DNA of 64,000 bases from Thinopyrum elongatum (GCA_011799875.1 CM022303.1:189955700-190019699); one strand, 5' to 3'. Numbered from the stretch's first letter, positions 20,351 to 31,499 are shown. The notes: generated by a model not told the origin, from the sequence alone. Made by a program: numbers and translations.

Positions 20351-21060
20351 TGTTGAATATTGTGTATATGACGTCGAAAGTATGCAATGCAAGACACCAT
20401 ATGCATGATATGAACAGTATAACCCTGCCAAGTTAGAGCATACACCTCGGGTGGGGTGGGGGGGGGGGAATAGGACTGGTCATCTGTCTCTAAATCCATC
20501 TCTGAGGACCTATCTGGACCCAGCAAGAGATCTGCTTCGACAGGTAGCACTTTCTGCTCTGAAGATCTTGTTTTCACTCCAGATTTTTCCATCACCCACT
20601 CAAATGGCTGATTCACAAGAGTAGTAGTTGAATGTACAAACATTGTCGACAAATGGAAATGTAATGAAAAAAGGAATGGCAAGATATAATTCAAATACAT
20701 GATGCATGGCTAAACAGGATGGCATTGCATATTTCACATATATTATGGCTAGCTAAAAAAGATGAGATTGCATAATTCACATATATGATATAGCAACTAA
20801 ACAAGTGGCATTACATAACATGTCTAAACTAAGCAGATGACATATATGATGTCGAAAGTAAGCGATGCAAGGCAACATATGCATGATATGACCAACATCA
20901 TCATGCCAAGTTAGAGCAAACACCTCGGGGAGTAAATAGGAATGGTCAGATCCCTCTGAATCCACCTCTAAACAGGTATCTTCCTCTGGATTACAATCTG
21001 GAGGAGGGGGGAAGGGCTTGGCATTGCACCCACCATGGAGCGATGTCTGCATGACATTGT
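20284..21060 (-). pseudogene. CACTA-2 duplicated exon modules
   Basis: Two related minus-strand segments are visible. One (about 20600-20380) reads MEKSGVKTRSSEQKVLPVEAD and then PPEVYALTWQGYTVHIMHMVSC. The other (about 21052-20840) reads PEEDTCLEVDSEGSDHSYLL and then PEVFALTWHDDVGHIMHMLPC. They are separated by the AT-rich repeat, so the exon plus its intron repeat appears to have been duplicated. No domain is recognised. Confidence 0.45.
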
Positions 21061-21449
21061 ATTGCTGCGCAAAACTCTTCTCTTTTTCTCTACATGTTTA
21101 GCATGACTGTGTACAATAACTGACATGCATACAAAAAATATAGTGAGATTATGTAAGGAGAGCATGCAGAAATCTAGAGTGATGGTAACAACCAGTGGAT
21201 AGATCAAAAAATAATGATAGCAGGCTGATGATAGCTTTAATTTAATAGAAAGACAGATGATGATTGCTTTACTGTTTGTTTCCCACCCAAGATGAACAAC
21301 ATAGACATACCCTAGGTGAACCAGATAATAGACAGATATACTATTCATTATTGCCTCGATATGTGCCCGACAAGCATTTTAAAACTCATGTTTTAACATT
21401 AATTTGGACCTGACTTGGAGTCTAAGAGGTGAACGTGATGATAAAGTAG

Positions 21450-22732
21450 CAGGTAATATTAAGCAATGTAGAATGTAAGCAGAAACAAAAGAGTGCGACC
21501 TCTCTTGTGGACCCGTGTACTCCTAAGGTTCATCTGTTGAGTCGATGATGGTGATGCCGTTGTGATGGTTGCCGACAGTGGGGAAGGATATCTGAGGCGG
21601 CGAAAGACGATCAGGAGTCGTGATGTCTGGTATGGTGGACACTTTTGTCGATGGAGTAGCTCAGGTGAGGTGGACGACAGAGTGGCAGGAGCAGGACAAG
21701 CCACACAAAGTTTTCTTCGACACCTATCTGTAACTAAAGTAATTCTGTAAGTGCTCCTTTGGCTTGCAGGATTCTAAAAATACAAGGATAGGAAAAACAC
21801 CAGAATAGGATAGGAATGCACGTGGGAAATAGAGCATTTGTAAACACACAATTTCTGTCAAATTGGGTGTTTGGTTCACAAGAATTGGAAGACCAGAGGA
21901 ATGCAAAGAAACATGGCCAAATTAAAGTCAAACCACATGAAAATGTGTACAGTTATAATGTTATTCTGCCAGTAATGCACTTAGTCTTGATTTCATGCTT
22001 TGGATTTTGAAAAGTAGGTCCAGGTGGATGTTTTGCTCCATTCCTTTCAACCAAATGCATGAATAATTGAATATTAGAGTACCATAGAAAAATTTCCTAT
22101 TGCTTTGTTTTCCTTCACTTTTTCCTTTGAACCAAAATAGCCCTAAGGGATTGACATGAATGTAGAGTAATAGGTGATGCGACAAGTGTACAACCTCTTT
22201 AGCGTAGCCATGCTGACCTTAGCATCATTGGGATGGTCGCCGAATAAGTTGCGGTAGAGGTGGCTATTGGAGGTGTGGAAGAAGATCTGAGGCATCTGTA
22301 GACGGCGTCGAGGGTACTGCTCTGTTGTGATGGATGCTTTCGTTGTTGGAGCAGCTCCGGCGAGCTGTACGACATCGAGGCTGAAGTAGTACAAGACAGA
22401 CATCATTAATCTCAAGTTAAAGCACTTCACATGTAGTTTAGGCTGCTCGAGCACTAGTCGCAGAGAAACAGTGACCTAAATCAGCAGGCGATCGACAGGG
22501 AACACACTAGCAGATAGCAGCTGGAGCAGGAGCGCCCGGAGCAGCAACGCGAACTAGAGCCAGAGCAGCAACTCGTGTAGCTGCAGTAGTCCATGTACTA
22601 GCATCAGCAGTGTGAGCGAGAGCAAGAGCAGAGCAGCAGCTTGAGCGAGAGGAAGACCAGAGCAGCATCGCGAGCGAGCGAGAGCCGGAGCAGCTCCGGC
22701 TGGTATGGCCGCCGCCGCCGCCGAGGGACCCT
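21450..22732 (-). pseudogene. CACTA-2 5' coding modules (serine/arginine/proline-rich)
   Basis: Minus-strand segments at 21704-21480 (SSTSPELLHRQKCPPYQTSR, RLRYPSPL) and 22390-22180 (SYSSPELLQQRKHPSQQS, KRLYTCR) share a pattern with each other and with 24420-24230 (LNLLHQNRSILTDSSEE, KRLYTHRIA). They look like three diverged copies of one first-exon module, the third being separated by the solo LTR. The first 250 bp left of the solo LTR (22480-22730) are GAGCAGCAGC-rich and non-coding in appearance. Confidence 0.35.
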
Positions 22733-24095
22733 TGTTGGAACACGTGGTATGCTACGCTAGCACCAAATAAAATTTTCTACCGCGCACACGAGATCATGCT
22801 GCTGGAAATAGATTACAAGATCGGGTTTACCACTAGACGCGCAGTCATCGTAGCGGAAGTAGAGTTGGTGATGTGTGTAGTCGATCTCCCGGCCTGTCTC
22901 CTTCTCGCGTTGCAGATCTCCCGCGAACAGCAAAGACCCGCGAACAGTGATCTTCCGCGAACGGCACCTCGCGGTTCCCTTGAACAGTTCGTCCAAGCAC
23001 CGCAGATGCGATGCCTCCAAGGTATCCACACGTACGGGGAGCAGCGTCGAGCGGCGGACTGCTAGGTCCGGTCGCGCGGCATGGGCGTGGGGAGTGGTGG
23101 CGGCTGTGCAGGGTGGGAAAAGATTAACCCTAAGTGGTGCGCCCACTCCCCTTTATATAGACCTCCGAGGTGGGCTCAACACTTGAGCCCACTAGGAGTC
23201 CACATCCATTTTCCACTCGGATCCAATCCGAATGGGCTGCAGCCCCTTAAGTGTGCGACCCTATAGGTTCACGTACACATGGACATTACCAGAGTCGATA
23301 GTTGGTAGCGGTTCCTAGCAGAACGTGCCAACTCCCATGTGTGCGTAAAGTCGTTTGACGAACCTTGACAATGTGTCATATGCAACGTTCCTTTTGCCTC
23401 ACGATATTTGTTGTCGAGCTCAAGGCGAGTACTTGTCACCCTTGTGATAGCTCGACCTCTCTTCTCAAAACCGTGATACAGATTCCCGAATTGGGTTAAC
23501 ACTTAACCCAAGTCGCATGGCCATGCTTTCTGAATCTGATCACTCGAGAGGGCCCAGAGAATATCTCTCCATATAGGAGGGGCAAATCCCATCTTGGTCA
23601 GCCATGTCTCGTGGCATGTCTCACGACTCACCCGAAAGTTACCTTTATAACTACCCAGTTACGGAGTAGCGTTTGATAGACCCTAAGTGAGTCGATCCTC
23701 ATCCCGAGAACATGCGAGGAACTCAGGTCTAGGACATGGCATAGACATTGTACTTGAGACTAACATATGACTATATCTCGTTGCGTCTCAAAGTGGGTCT
23801 GTCTGACTCGGTGATCTCCATCCCCGAGCCCATACTATCGGTTTAGCATCTCCATGCACATGACTTGTGAAACATAGTCATCAACCGAGTCGTATACTAG
23901 TCAAGGATATGTTTCCACATAACTTGATCAATAAGGGACCATTAGAGCAATCATCATACAATACATAGTTCCACAAACAAGTCACATACTTATTGATACA
24001 TATCATTGATGATGTTCAAGGACAATACAAATGACTCATGAATACATAGGGAAATATCATCATCACATGATTGCCTCGAGGGCATATCTCCAACA
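22733..24095 (-). mobile_element. Solo LTR 1 (1363 bp), TSD ACCCT
   Basis: The segment begins TGTTGGAACACGTGG and ends GGGCATATCTCCAACA, giving TGTTGG/CCAACA termini. It is flanked by a perfect 5-bp duplication ACCCT (22728-22732 and 24096-24100). A minus-strand TATA box (TATATAAA, complement 23152-23159) shows that the LTR is in minus orientation. There is no internal domain, so this is the product of LTR-LTR recombination. The family is not named; a LTR of this type is common in Triticeae. Confidence 0.93.
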
Positions 24096-24149
24096 ACCCT
24101 CGCAGTTGGGGAGAGCTACCGTGGAGGATGTCGTCGGCGGCGTCGGCGT

Positions 24150-24915
24150 CGAGGTAGCCGCTCCATGGTGGGGCGGGATCGAGCACCGGCAGCGCCGTGA
24201 GGTCGAGTTAAGGAGAAGGTGCGATGCGATGAGTGTACAACCTCTTTGGTGGTGCCGAGTAGGCCTCGGCTTCTTCTGAGGAGTCGGTGAGGATGCTGCG
24301 GTTCTGGTGGAGCAGGTTAAGGCGGCGTTGTGGGGATGGAGCAGCTACAATAGACGAAGCGATCGTCAGACCAGCTCCTTGGAGGTGGAGGACGGGGCGG
24401 CTGAACCGATGGGACGACGAGATCGATGTTGGATCCTCATCCGGGGAGGTGGATGAGGGATGCCAAGCTGTTGTGGTGGATGGCATCGTCGGGGAAGAGG
24501 CTTTGACTGGGCAGCGGTGGGGTGGCGGACGGAGGAGGGTGGGGTTTCGTGGCTGGAGCAGAGAGGTTATGGCGGCCTGGGTTTTTGAATGGCGAAAATG
24601 AGGTGATGGGAGGGAGGAACCATGACTTAGGGACGTGCTTGTCCGAAATGTAGGGTGTGTTACAAAAGTACCCCCATCAATTTGAACTAGCAGCCCTTTC
24701 GGCTTAGGGTTAGAATGGGGATTTTGTGTGTCGGGATTTGGCAGCAGGAGGGAGTTTTCATGCGCGTTGTAATTTCGGGATAACAAGGTGCGGGTTGAGA
24801 AGGAGCGAGTTTTTGGAGCATAAAGAGACAAAGTGATATCTGAATTTTCGGGATAACAAGGCGCGGGTTGAAATTTCAGGACAAGCCTAACATGTACTGT
24901 ACCAAATATATTCAC
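24150..24915 (-). pseudogene. CACTA-2 proline/serine-rich 5' ORF
   Basis: An open frame runs from 24915 to 24208 on the minus strand. Its upstream part (to about 24640) covers the repeated TTTCGGGATAACAAGG sequence and is probably untranslated. The downstream part contains a second possible start (MPSTTTAWHPSSTSPDEDP) and ends with the KRLYTHR module shared with the copies near 22200. No domain is recognised. It is listed because it is the largest open frame of CACTA-2. Confidence 0.3.
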
Positions 24916-25172
24916 ACTTCCTCAATGAAAAAACAAAAAAAATCTATTCGCACCACACAAGAGAGAGTCTTGTCCCGTTTTACTGTATGGATTATTACAA
25001 ATGCTATTAAAAACTTGGAATCCATGTTATGTCCAATTAAATTTTTTTGCTAGGTGTATAATGGATAACCTACTCTGGTGAACATTTTAGTGCATTCCAA
25101 ATGTATATACTATCGCTACAATTCGAACTAAATTTGAATGTGTTTCTGTATTTGAATAAGAATCTACAATCA
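24916..25172. other. AT-rich stretch between CACTA-2 and element G
   Basis: I see no gene or terminus here. It is probably the remaining CACTA-2 interior. Confidence 0.3.
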
Positions 25173-25712
25173 TGATTCTTGGGGATATATCCCATGGTAT
25201 GACCCAGCCAGGGTATGATCCGACCATCACTTAATGGCCCGAGGATGACCTCGTTGTTGGGCCGAGACAAGCCAGGGAATTCAAGGCCCAGAGGGCGGCT
25301 CAGGAAAGAGGCCGGCTTATGGCCCAGTATCTGGTAAGCCGGCTTGACAAGGAAGTTGTGGGTAATCTCCCTTGCTTGAAGGACAAGATGAATAGGAAAT
25401 AGACTAAGAGACGGGTCATAGTACAACCCGGTCCTGTTGTAACCTCATGGCCTCGACCTGTATATAAAGGGGAGCCCCTGACATAGGAAAGACTTAAGTT
25501 ACAAGCTCTCGAGTACTAGGTTAGTCAATTCACACCCTTGTAATCGAGATCTAAAGCAATAATCAATCAAGCAGGAAGTAGGCTATTACCTTCGTCGTGA
25601 GGGGCCGAACCTCGGTAAACCCGTGTCACTCGATTCCGATCAACCCCATTTAAGCTACTACCTACCTGGGATGGCCTCACGACTAAGTCCTTTTTCGAGG
25701 ACATCTGCCGTG
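25173..25712 (+). repeat. Element G 5' LTR, first part
   Basis: The left boundary is tentative (TGATTCTTGGGG). A TATA box (TATATAAA, 25461-25468) is followed by GGGGAGCCCC and, further on, GGTAAACCCGTGTCACTCG, typical of a gypsy LTR R-U5 region. The last 12 or so bases of the LTR are at 50792-50804. Confidence 0.7.
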
Positions 25713-26138
25713 TGATACGTCCATTTTGCATCATGTTTTCTACTGTTATTTATAGTGTTTTTATGCTTTATAACACTTTATGGAGTAATTCTAATGCCCT
25801 TTCTCTCATAATATGTAAGGTTTACACAAAGAGGGAGAATGCTGGCAACTAGAATTCTGGACCTAAAAAAGCTACATTAGAGATACCTATTCTGCACATC
25901 TCCAAATGAGCTGAAATTTTACGGAGAATTATTTTGGAATATATAATAAATATTGGAGAAATGAACTACCAGAGGGGGGCTGCCACGTGCCCACAAGACA
26001 CCAGGGCACGCCAGCCCCTCCAGGCGCACCCTAGTGGGCGGTGGGCAGCCCGGCCCACCTCTGGTGCCCATCTTCTGGTATATAAGGTCTTTTGACCTAG
26101 AAAAAATTAATTAGAGGACTTTCGGGACGGAGCGCCGC
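25713..26138 (+). repeat. Sabrina-2 5' LTR, part 1
   Basis: The first 426 bp of the LTR, up to the insertion point of element D. A TATA-like TATATAAGG lies near 26079. The sequence continues at 39423. Confidence 0.93.
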
Positions 26139-26976
26139 TGTCGGTGTACTAAGTATTGGGCCACTAGTACCCCGTACTTGTGCACGGGCAGTTGTAGCCA
26201 TCCTTACGGCAAGGCTTGCCGGGATCAGCTCGAGGTCTATTCAAGCCATCAAGGAAATCATCAAGTCAGAGATCTAAGGATCAGCAGATAAGCAGGACTG
26301 AAATCCGAAGGCCAGCCTCCCCGGCAAGATCCTTGCCGGGATGGCCTTTGGGGCCCGGCAAGGCTTGGCGTCCGGCAAGGCTTGGCGCCCGGCAAGATTC
26401 GGCGCCTGGCGAGATTCTACTACTGTGCCACCGCTTTGGCACAGTAACGTGCCTGACATTCTGGGTCCTTCTCTGGATGCGTGGCAACGCACCAGTGGAG
26501 GAGAGCTTAAGCGGTGCTGATGGGATGGCCCCTTTTTCCATCCCCAAGAAAGTGAGGACACCTAAACGGACACCTCACGGTGCATTAAATGCGCTTGTCC
26601 TAATCCGTCAGGGGTTAGGTATGATACCCTGTAGCTACTTTACACCTCAATGTATATACATTTTGCCACTGTGGAGACCCCTTTGAGCATATAAAAGGAG
26701 GCCCAAGGCAACTGCTACGGGGGAGGAGAACTTCTGGCCCGTTCTGCATGCGTAGCTGCTCTTTGAACGTACTGTTCATCGCGAGCGCTCCTGAAGGCTG
26801 GGATCAAGAACATCAATAAGAACACAAAGCAGGAGTAGGGTTTTACGCTGATCAGCGGCCCGAACCTGGGTAAAAACCTCATGCGTCGATCACTGGTTCT
26901 GCTCTTTGCGTGTACCTCTCCCCCCGCCGAATCGTAAAGGGGTCTCTCGGGGCCCCATAGGTGTCGTGCCCCGACA
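26139..26976 (+). repeat. Element D 5' LTR (838 bp)
   Basis: Terminal TGTCGG and CCGACA. The U3 part carries six exact CCGGCAAG/CTTGCCGG octamers between about 26210 and 26400. The TATA box is at 26690-26697. Confidence 0.96.
26690..26697 (+). promoter_or_regulatory. TATA box of element D 5' LTR
   Basis: TATAAAAG preceded by GAGCA and followed by GAGGCCC. The same box is at 39131-39138 in the 3' LTR. Confidence 0.75.
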
Positions 26977-26980
26977 TCTA

Positions 26981-26999
26981 TGGCGCGCCAGGTAGGGGG
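26981..26999 (+). promoter_or_regulatory. Element D primer-binding site
   Basis: TGGCGCGCCAGGTAGGGGG follows the LTR end after four bases (TCTA). The homologous site in element C is TTTGGCGCGCAAGGTAGGG. The priming tRNA is not identified. Confidence 0.7.
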
Positions 27000-27063
27000 A
27001 TTGAAGGTTGCGTGAACCTGATCTGGTGGTCGGCGCCCTAGTTTCTTCATCATCTTCGTCATC

Positions 27064-29958
27064 ATGCCGCCCAAAAAGAAGAGCGCTGCGACAGCGCAAC
27101 CGTCCGGGTCCGTTTTGCCTGCGCCTTCGCAAACAGGCGACGGTGTGGGTGCAGAAGGAAGAGGACTAGAACCCCCGCGGCGTTCTGGTGACCCAAGCCA
27201 AGCGAGTGGTATCGTTCGCAGTGGCAGTGGTAACTTGCACGCCGCTGGATCTAGAGATGGTGCTGTGTTGCCTACGGGTGGCACAACTAACTCTAGGGAT
27301 CGAAGGGCGCCTGCTGGAGCTCCCGCGCTGGCGCAAGCCTTGCGACCTACTCAGGTCGTGCAAGATGATCGACATCATGGCGCTGGTGGTTCGGGGCGTC
27401 CCCACGAAAAGGTTTCTGCGCATAGATCCCAAGATGCGCGGGACCAGCATGCACACCGAGCTGCCGGCGGAGGTGGTGCGCGGTCGCGTGACCGTGGCGG
27501 TGCTCCTTCTAACTTGATTAGGAGTCAGAGCACCTCACGTACCTCGCACTTGTCGCCGCCACCTACGCCAGCGGAAGCCTTGGCACGTGCACAGCTACTC
27601 CTCGATTTTCCTCCCGCTCCGGAAAAGATGGAGGAGTGGCGAGCTACTATCCAGAGCCTTATCGGCTTCACCAACAAGGATGGACCGCAAGAGGCAGGGC
27701 CCTCGCAGCGGAGGCCCATTGATCCGGCGCTTGCCGATGTAGAGAAAACCGGAGGTGGTGCGACCACGGTGCACTCCCCTCCGCGGCACCAGCGGCGGCC
27801 GACAACTCAGCCAGTCGACCGCCATGAAGAAGTTTCCACGGCGTCGTCCGATCCACGGATGCGCCACGATCAGCATCTAGTTCTCAAGGAACGAGGCAAG
27901 GAGGACGCTCGAACTACCATCAAGCGGCGACGGGAAGCGCGCTATCAGTCTAATAAGAGCGCGGGGCCGGTTGTCGATGAGCCTGCGCCAGGGAACGTAG
28001 GAGACTTGCCTTACGAGGTAGGACCTCCAGCGTTTACCCGTGAGCTGCGGCAAGTCCAGTGGCCCAATCTCCGAACCTTCAAGCCAGAGGTCCCAGAGAA
28101 ATATGACGGCAAGACCCATCCCTCGGAGTTCCTGAGCATCTACACCATTGCGGTGCAAGCTGCCGGGGGCCGAGATGACAAGATACTCGCCAACTACTTC
28201 CCGTTGGTGCTCAAACCCAACGTCAGGTCGTGGTTGATGCATCTGCCGGAGGATTCTATTTCTTCCTGGTCAGATCTGTACCATCAGTTTGTTGGCGCCT
28301 TTGTTGGAGGCCACCAAGCTCCTGGCCAAGAGAGTGATTTGCACATCATCCCTCAGAAGGACGGCGAGTCCCTGCGCAAGTTTATGCAGAGATTCAGCCG
28401 GGTGCAATACAATATTCCTGACGTTCATCCTGCCGCTGTCATTAGCGCGTTCCATCAGAATGTGCGTAACTGCAGGATGCGGGAAGAGCTGGCAATGAAC
28501 AAAGTCAGGAGTATTGCCAAGCTTTACGCTTTGGCCGACAAGTGCGCTCGAGCTGAAGAAGGGAGGAGACTCCCTGGCGAAGTTGTTGGCGCGGCGGGCG
28601 AATCAGAAGAAGAAGATGCCGCGGCTCCGTCAAGGAAAGGCCGGCGGCGAAACAGGAAGCGCGGAAGCAAGGCCGTGCTTGCTGTCGAGGAATCCGGCAA
28701 CCCTGGCACCGCCAAGAAGGCCAAGGTTGGCGACCCCGGCAAGGATCTTGCTGGGTGCCCTTCCTGTCAGGCCTTGGCGGCTGCCGACAAGTCGGAGAAC
28801 TCCGGCAAGCAGTATTGCAAGATCCATCGCACTAAGGGCCACGATCTCCAGAACTGCCGGCAAGTTGAGCAGCTTGCCGAGAAGCAGAGGGCCGAATATG
28901 AGAGGCGAGACAAGGAGAAGGCCCAAGATGGTGCTGAGGGGTCCGGCAAGAAACGCGGTGGCCGAGGGGGTCGCCGCGGCAAGGCCAAGCAGCAGAAGGA
29001 TCGGCCCGCTCGGGGCCGAGATAAAGAAGGAGATGATGATGAGGAAGATGATGAATCCAGTGAGCAGGAATTCCAGAAGGCTACGGAGGCTATGTGCATT
29101 GATGGGGGTGCCTCGCTGCATTCTTCCCACCGCCAACTTAAACAGTGGATGCGGGAGGTTAATGCGGCAGAGCCATCCCCCGATGCATGTAGGCCTCTGA
29201 AGTGGTCCAGCACGCCTATCATCTTTGACGCCGAGGATCACCCTGATCGCACAACTGCGGTCGGGTGTTTGCCATTGTTGGTTTCCCCAACAATTCGCAA
29301 CCTCAAGGTGACGAAGATGTTAGTTGACGGCGGGGCCGGCCTAAACTTAATCTCACCAGATGTGCTCACAAAGCTTCAGATTCCCGACGAAGACCTCGAG
29401 GAAACGGGTACGTTTCAAGGGGTCAATCCGGGAAGAACCCAGCCTAAGGGCAAGATCACGCTGCCGGTAACATTTGGCAGCGAGTTTAACTTCAGGACCG
29501 AAAAGGTGGTGTTTGATGTCGCCAAGATCCCCATGTCATACAATGGGATCCTTGGTCGGCCAGCGCTGGCTAAGTTTATGGCGGCATCACACTATGCGTA
29601 CAATGTGTTGAAGATGCCCGGGCCGTTGAGCGTCATTACTATCCATTCCGATAAGAAGGACGCGCTCATCTGTGCCGATCAACTTTACCGGGAAGCAGTA
29701 GTAGCACCTGCCGTCAAGGCATCTGCTCCTGCCACTGGAACTCCCGGGGGGAAGAAGAAGACCGGCAAGAACCTTGGCGCGAACTCCGGCAAGCGCACCT
29801 CCTCGGAGTGCTGCGCTTCCATCGAGGACGCACCAGAGAGTTCCACCGGCAAGAACAAGAAGTCCAAGGCTGCCCTGCCGGAAACCAAGAAGGTGCCTGC
29901 CAGGGAGGACGGAACGGGGGGAACTTTCACCATAAGTTCCACCCTAGATGACAAATAG
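27064..29958 (+). CDS. gag-pro: Element D gag-protease open reading frame (964 aa)
   Basis: The start ATG at 27064 follows the 5' leader and reads MPPKKKSAATAQ. Residues 1 to about 310 are disordered and basic. The gag capsid core spans about residues 320-500 (FTRELRQVQWPNLRTFKPEV, YDGKTHPSEFLSIY, RSWLMHLPEDSISSWSDLY). A zinc-knuckle-like CKIHRTKGHDLQNC follows near residue 600 and a KR/acidic-rich linker near 640-680. The protease active site LVDGGAGLN is near residue 757, with catalytic D and the D-G-G variant usual in Tat; PMSYNGILGRPALAKFMA follows. The frame ends at TAG 29956-29958, beyond which the same frame continues directly into RT. That TAG is therefore a premature stop rather than a designed gag end. 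Repeated x-G-K residues correspond to the CCGGCAAG octamer. Confidence 0.9.
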   Translation: MPPKKKSAATAQPSGSVLPAPSQTGDGVGAEGRGLEPPRRSGDPSQASGIVRSGSGNLHAAGSRDGAVLPTGGTTNSRDRRAPAGAPALAQALRPTQVVQDDRHHGAGGSGRPHEKVSAHRSQDARDQHAHRAAGGGGARSRDRGGAPSNLIRSQSTSRTSHLSPPPTPAEALARAQLLLDFPPAPEKMEEWRATIQSLIGFTNKDGPQEAGPSQRRPIDPALADVEKTGGGATTVHSPPRHQRRPTTQPVDRHEEVSTASSDPRMRHDQHLVLKERGKEDARTTIKRRREARYQSNKSAGPVVDEPAPGNVGDLPYEVGPPAFTRELRQVQWPNLRTFKPEVPEKYDGKTHPSEFLSIYTIAVQAAGGRDDKILANYFPLVLKPNVRSWLMHLPEDSISSWSDLYHQFVGAFVGGHQAPGQESDLHIIPQKDGESLRKFMQRFSRVQYNIPDVHPAAVISAFHQNVRNCRMREELAMNKVRSIAKLYALADKCARAEEGRRLPGEVVGAAGESEEEDAAAPSRKGRRRNRKRGSKAVLAVEESGNPGTAKKAKVGDPGKDLAGCPSCQALAAADKSENSGKQYCKIHRTKGHDLQNCRQVEQLAEKQRAEYERRDKEKAQDGAEGSGKKRGGRGGRRGKAKQQKDRPARGRDKEGDDDEEDDESSEQEFQKATEAMCIDGGASLHSSHRQLKQWMREVNAAEPSPDACRPLKWSSTPIIFDAEDHPDRTTAVGCLPLLVSPTIRNLKVTKMLVDGGAGLNLISPDVLTKLQIPDEDLEETGTFQGVNPGRTQPKGKITLPVTFGSEFNFRTEKVVFDVAKIPMSYNGILGRPALAKFMAASHYAYNVLKMPGPLSVITIHSDKKDALICADQLYREAVVAPAVKASAPATGTPGGKKKTGKNLGANSGKRTSSECCASIEDAPESSTGKNKKSKAALPETKKVPAREDGTGGTFTISSTLDDK

Positions 29959-30960
29959 GAAAGCGCACTCGTTGCTTTCCTGCGGGCGAGTGTCGACGTG
30001 TTTGCGTGGCAACCGTCTGACATCCCCGGCGTTCCCAGGAAAGTGATTGAGCACCACCTTGCTGTCTGTCCTCATGTGCGGCCCGTCAAGCAAAGGGTGA
30101 GGAAACAGGCCTTGGAGCGGCAAGAATTCATTGCCGAAGAAATTAAGAAGCTGGAGGCGGCAGGACTGGTCAAAGGAGTGCTTCATCCAACCTGGTTGGC
30201 CAACCCGGTTGTAGCGCGGAAAGCGAATGGGAAATGGAGGCTTTGTATCGATTATACAGATATCAATAAAGCTTGTCCAAAAGATCCTTTTCCCTTGCCG
30301 CGCATCGACCAGATTGTGGATGCCACCGCTGGTTGTGATCTCCTGTCCTTCCTTGATGCCTATTCAGGGTATCATTAGATTTTTATGGCAAATGAAGATG
30401 AAGAGAAGACCGCCTTTATCACCCCATGTGGTACGTATTGTTTCATACGAATGCCTTTCGGGTTGAAAAGTGCTGGTTCAACATTTGCCAGAGCAATCCA
30501 GATTGGTTTTTAGCCACAACTCCATAGAAATATGGAGGCATATATGGATGATATAGTGGTCAAAACTAAGGATAAAGCAACGCTCATTCAAGACCTAGAA
30601 GAAACATTTGCAAACTTGCGCAAGATCAACTTGAAGCTCAATCCTGAGAAGTGCGTGTTCGGTGTTCCTTCCGGCAAGCTCCTCCGATTCTTTGTATCTT
30701 GCCGGGGAATCGAAGCGAACCCCGACAAGATCAAAGCCATTGAGCAAATTGAAGCGCCGAGACACGTCAAGGATGTGCGTCGTCTTGCCGGCTGTGTTGC
30801 CGCTCTAAGCAGGTTTATTTCCAAATCTGCTGAGCGCACCCTACCCTTCTTCGAAATTTTGAAGAAGGCAGGTCCAATGAAATGGACTCCGGAAGCGGAG
30901 GCAGCGCTGCAAGATTTGAAGAAATACCTTTCTTCTCCGCCGACGCTAGTCGCGCCTAAA
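29959..30960 (+). pseudogene. pol: Element D reverse transcriptase
   Basis: It is in the same frame as gag. It reads FAWQPSDIPGVPRKVIEHHLAVCP, KWRLCIDYTDINKACPKDPFPLPR, IVDATAGCDLLSFLDAYSGYH, then TAG 30376-30378. It continues FITPCGTYCFIRMPFGLKSAG to TAG 30511-30513, and then EAYMDDIVVKTKD with the YMDD catalytic box, and KCVFGVPSGKLLRFFVSCRG. Only the two TAGs break the domain. The first replaces the Gln of Y-H-Q, a CAG to TAG change. RT would be made as part of a gag-pol polyprotein for reverse transcription in the virus-like particle. Confidence 0.92.
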
Positions 30961-31480
30961 CCACAAGAGCCGTTGCTGCTGTATCTGGCGGCAACAAATC
31001 AAGTGGTTAGTGCTGCGCTGGTGGCGCAGAGAGAAGCTGATGAGGAAGCAACACCAGCGGCAGGACCGCCAAGTGACGTGGCAAGATCTTTCCCGGCAAG
31101 GGTTGATCCCGGCAAGATAGGATCTGCGCAAACAGAAGAACCCGTGCAGAAGAAGAAGGTGGTGCAGCGCCCAGTTTATTTTGTTAGCTCCCTTTTACAA
31201 GGAGCTAGGTCGAGATATTCTGGTGTGCAGAAGTTGCTTTTCGGCCTCCTTATGGCCTCAAGAAAGCTGCGCCATTATTTTCAAGCACATGAGATCACCG
31301 TCGTCACTCGCTTTCCGTTGCAACGGATTTTGCAAAACCCGGAGGCAACCGGCAGGATTGTGGAGTGGGCGTTGGAATTGTCCAGCTTTGGCCTCAAATT
31401 TGAAAGCACTTCGACAATTCAGAGCAGGGCCTTGGCGGAGTTCATTGCAGAATGGACCCTGACGCCAGACGAAGAAGTTC
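30961..31480 (+). CDS. pol: Element D RNase H (RT-linked)
   Basis: This is part of the open stretch 30532-32211. A spacer with EEATPAAGPP and DPGKIGS precedes RPVYFVSSLLQGARSRYSGVQKLLFGLLMASRKLRHYF. The domain ends GRIVEWALELSSFGLKFES and STIQSRALAEFIAEWT. This is the degenerate RNase H or connection domain that follows RT in Tat elements. The main catalytic RNase H is presumed to be the next domain. Confidence 0.75.
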
Positions 31481-31499
31481 AAGAAACAATTCTCCCCGG

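Larger units (their letters stand above)
16473..25172 (-). mobile_element. CACTA-2: CACTA DNA transposon, one end visible
   Basis: It starts with CACTACAAAAAAACACTTCC at 16473, inserted in a Sabrina RT; TTT at 16470-16472 is the likely 3-bp target duplication. Next come about 1.3 kb of subterminal repeats with many GGCCCATT and GGCCCGTT words. A minus-strand multi-exon gene of Ptta/En-Spm transposase type follows (about 18069-24900). A solo LTR is inserted at 22733-24095. The opposite terminus is not seen: gypsy element G starts near 25173, so the rest probably lies beyond the nested elements. Confidence 0.8.

Noticed and set aside
27188..27517. An overlapping plus-strand frame with TKRFLRIDPKMRGTSMHTEL inside the gag of element D
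   Set aside because: It lies within the longer gag frame; the local composition could mean compensated frameshifts but does not support a separate gene.
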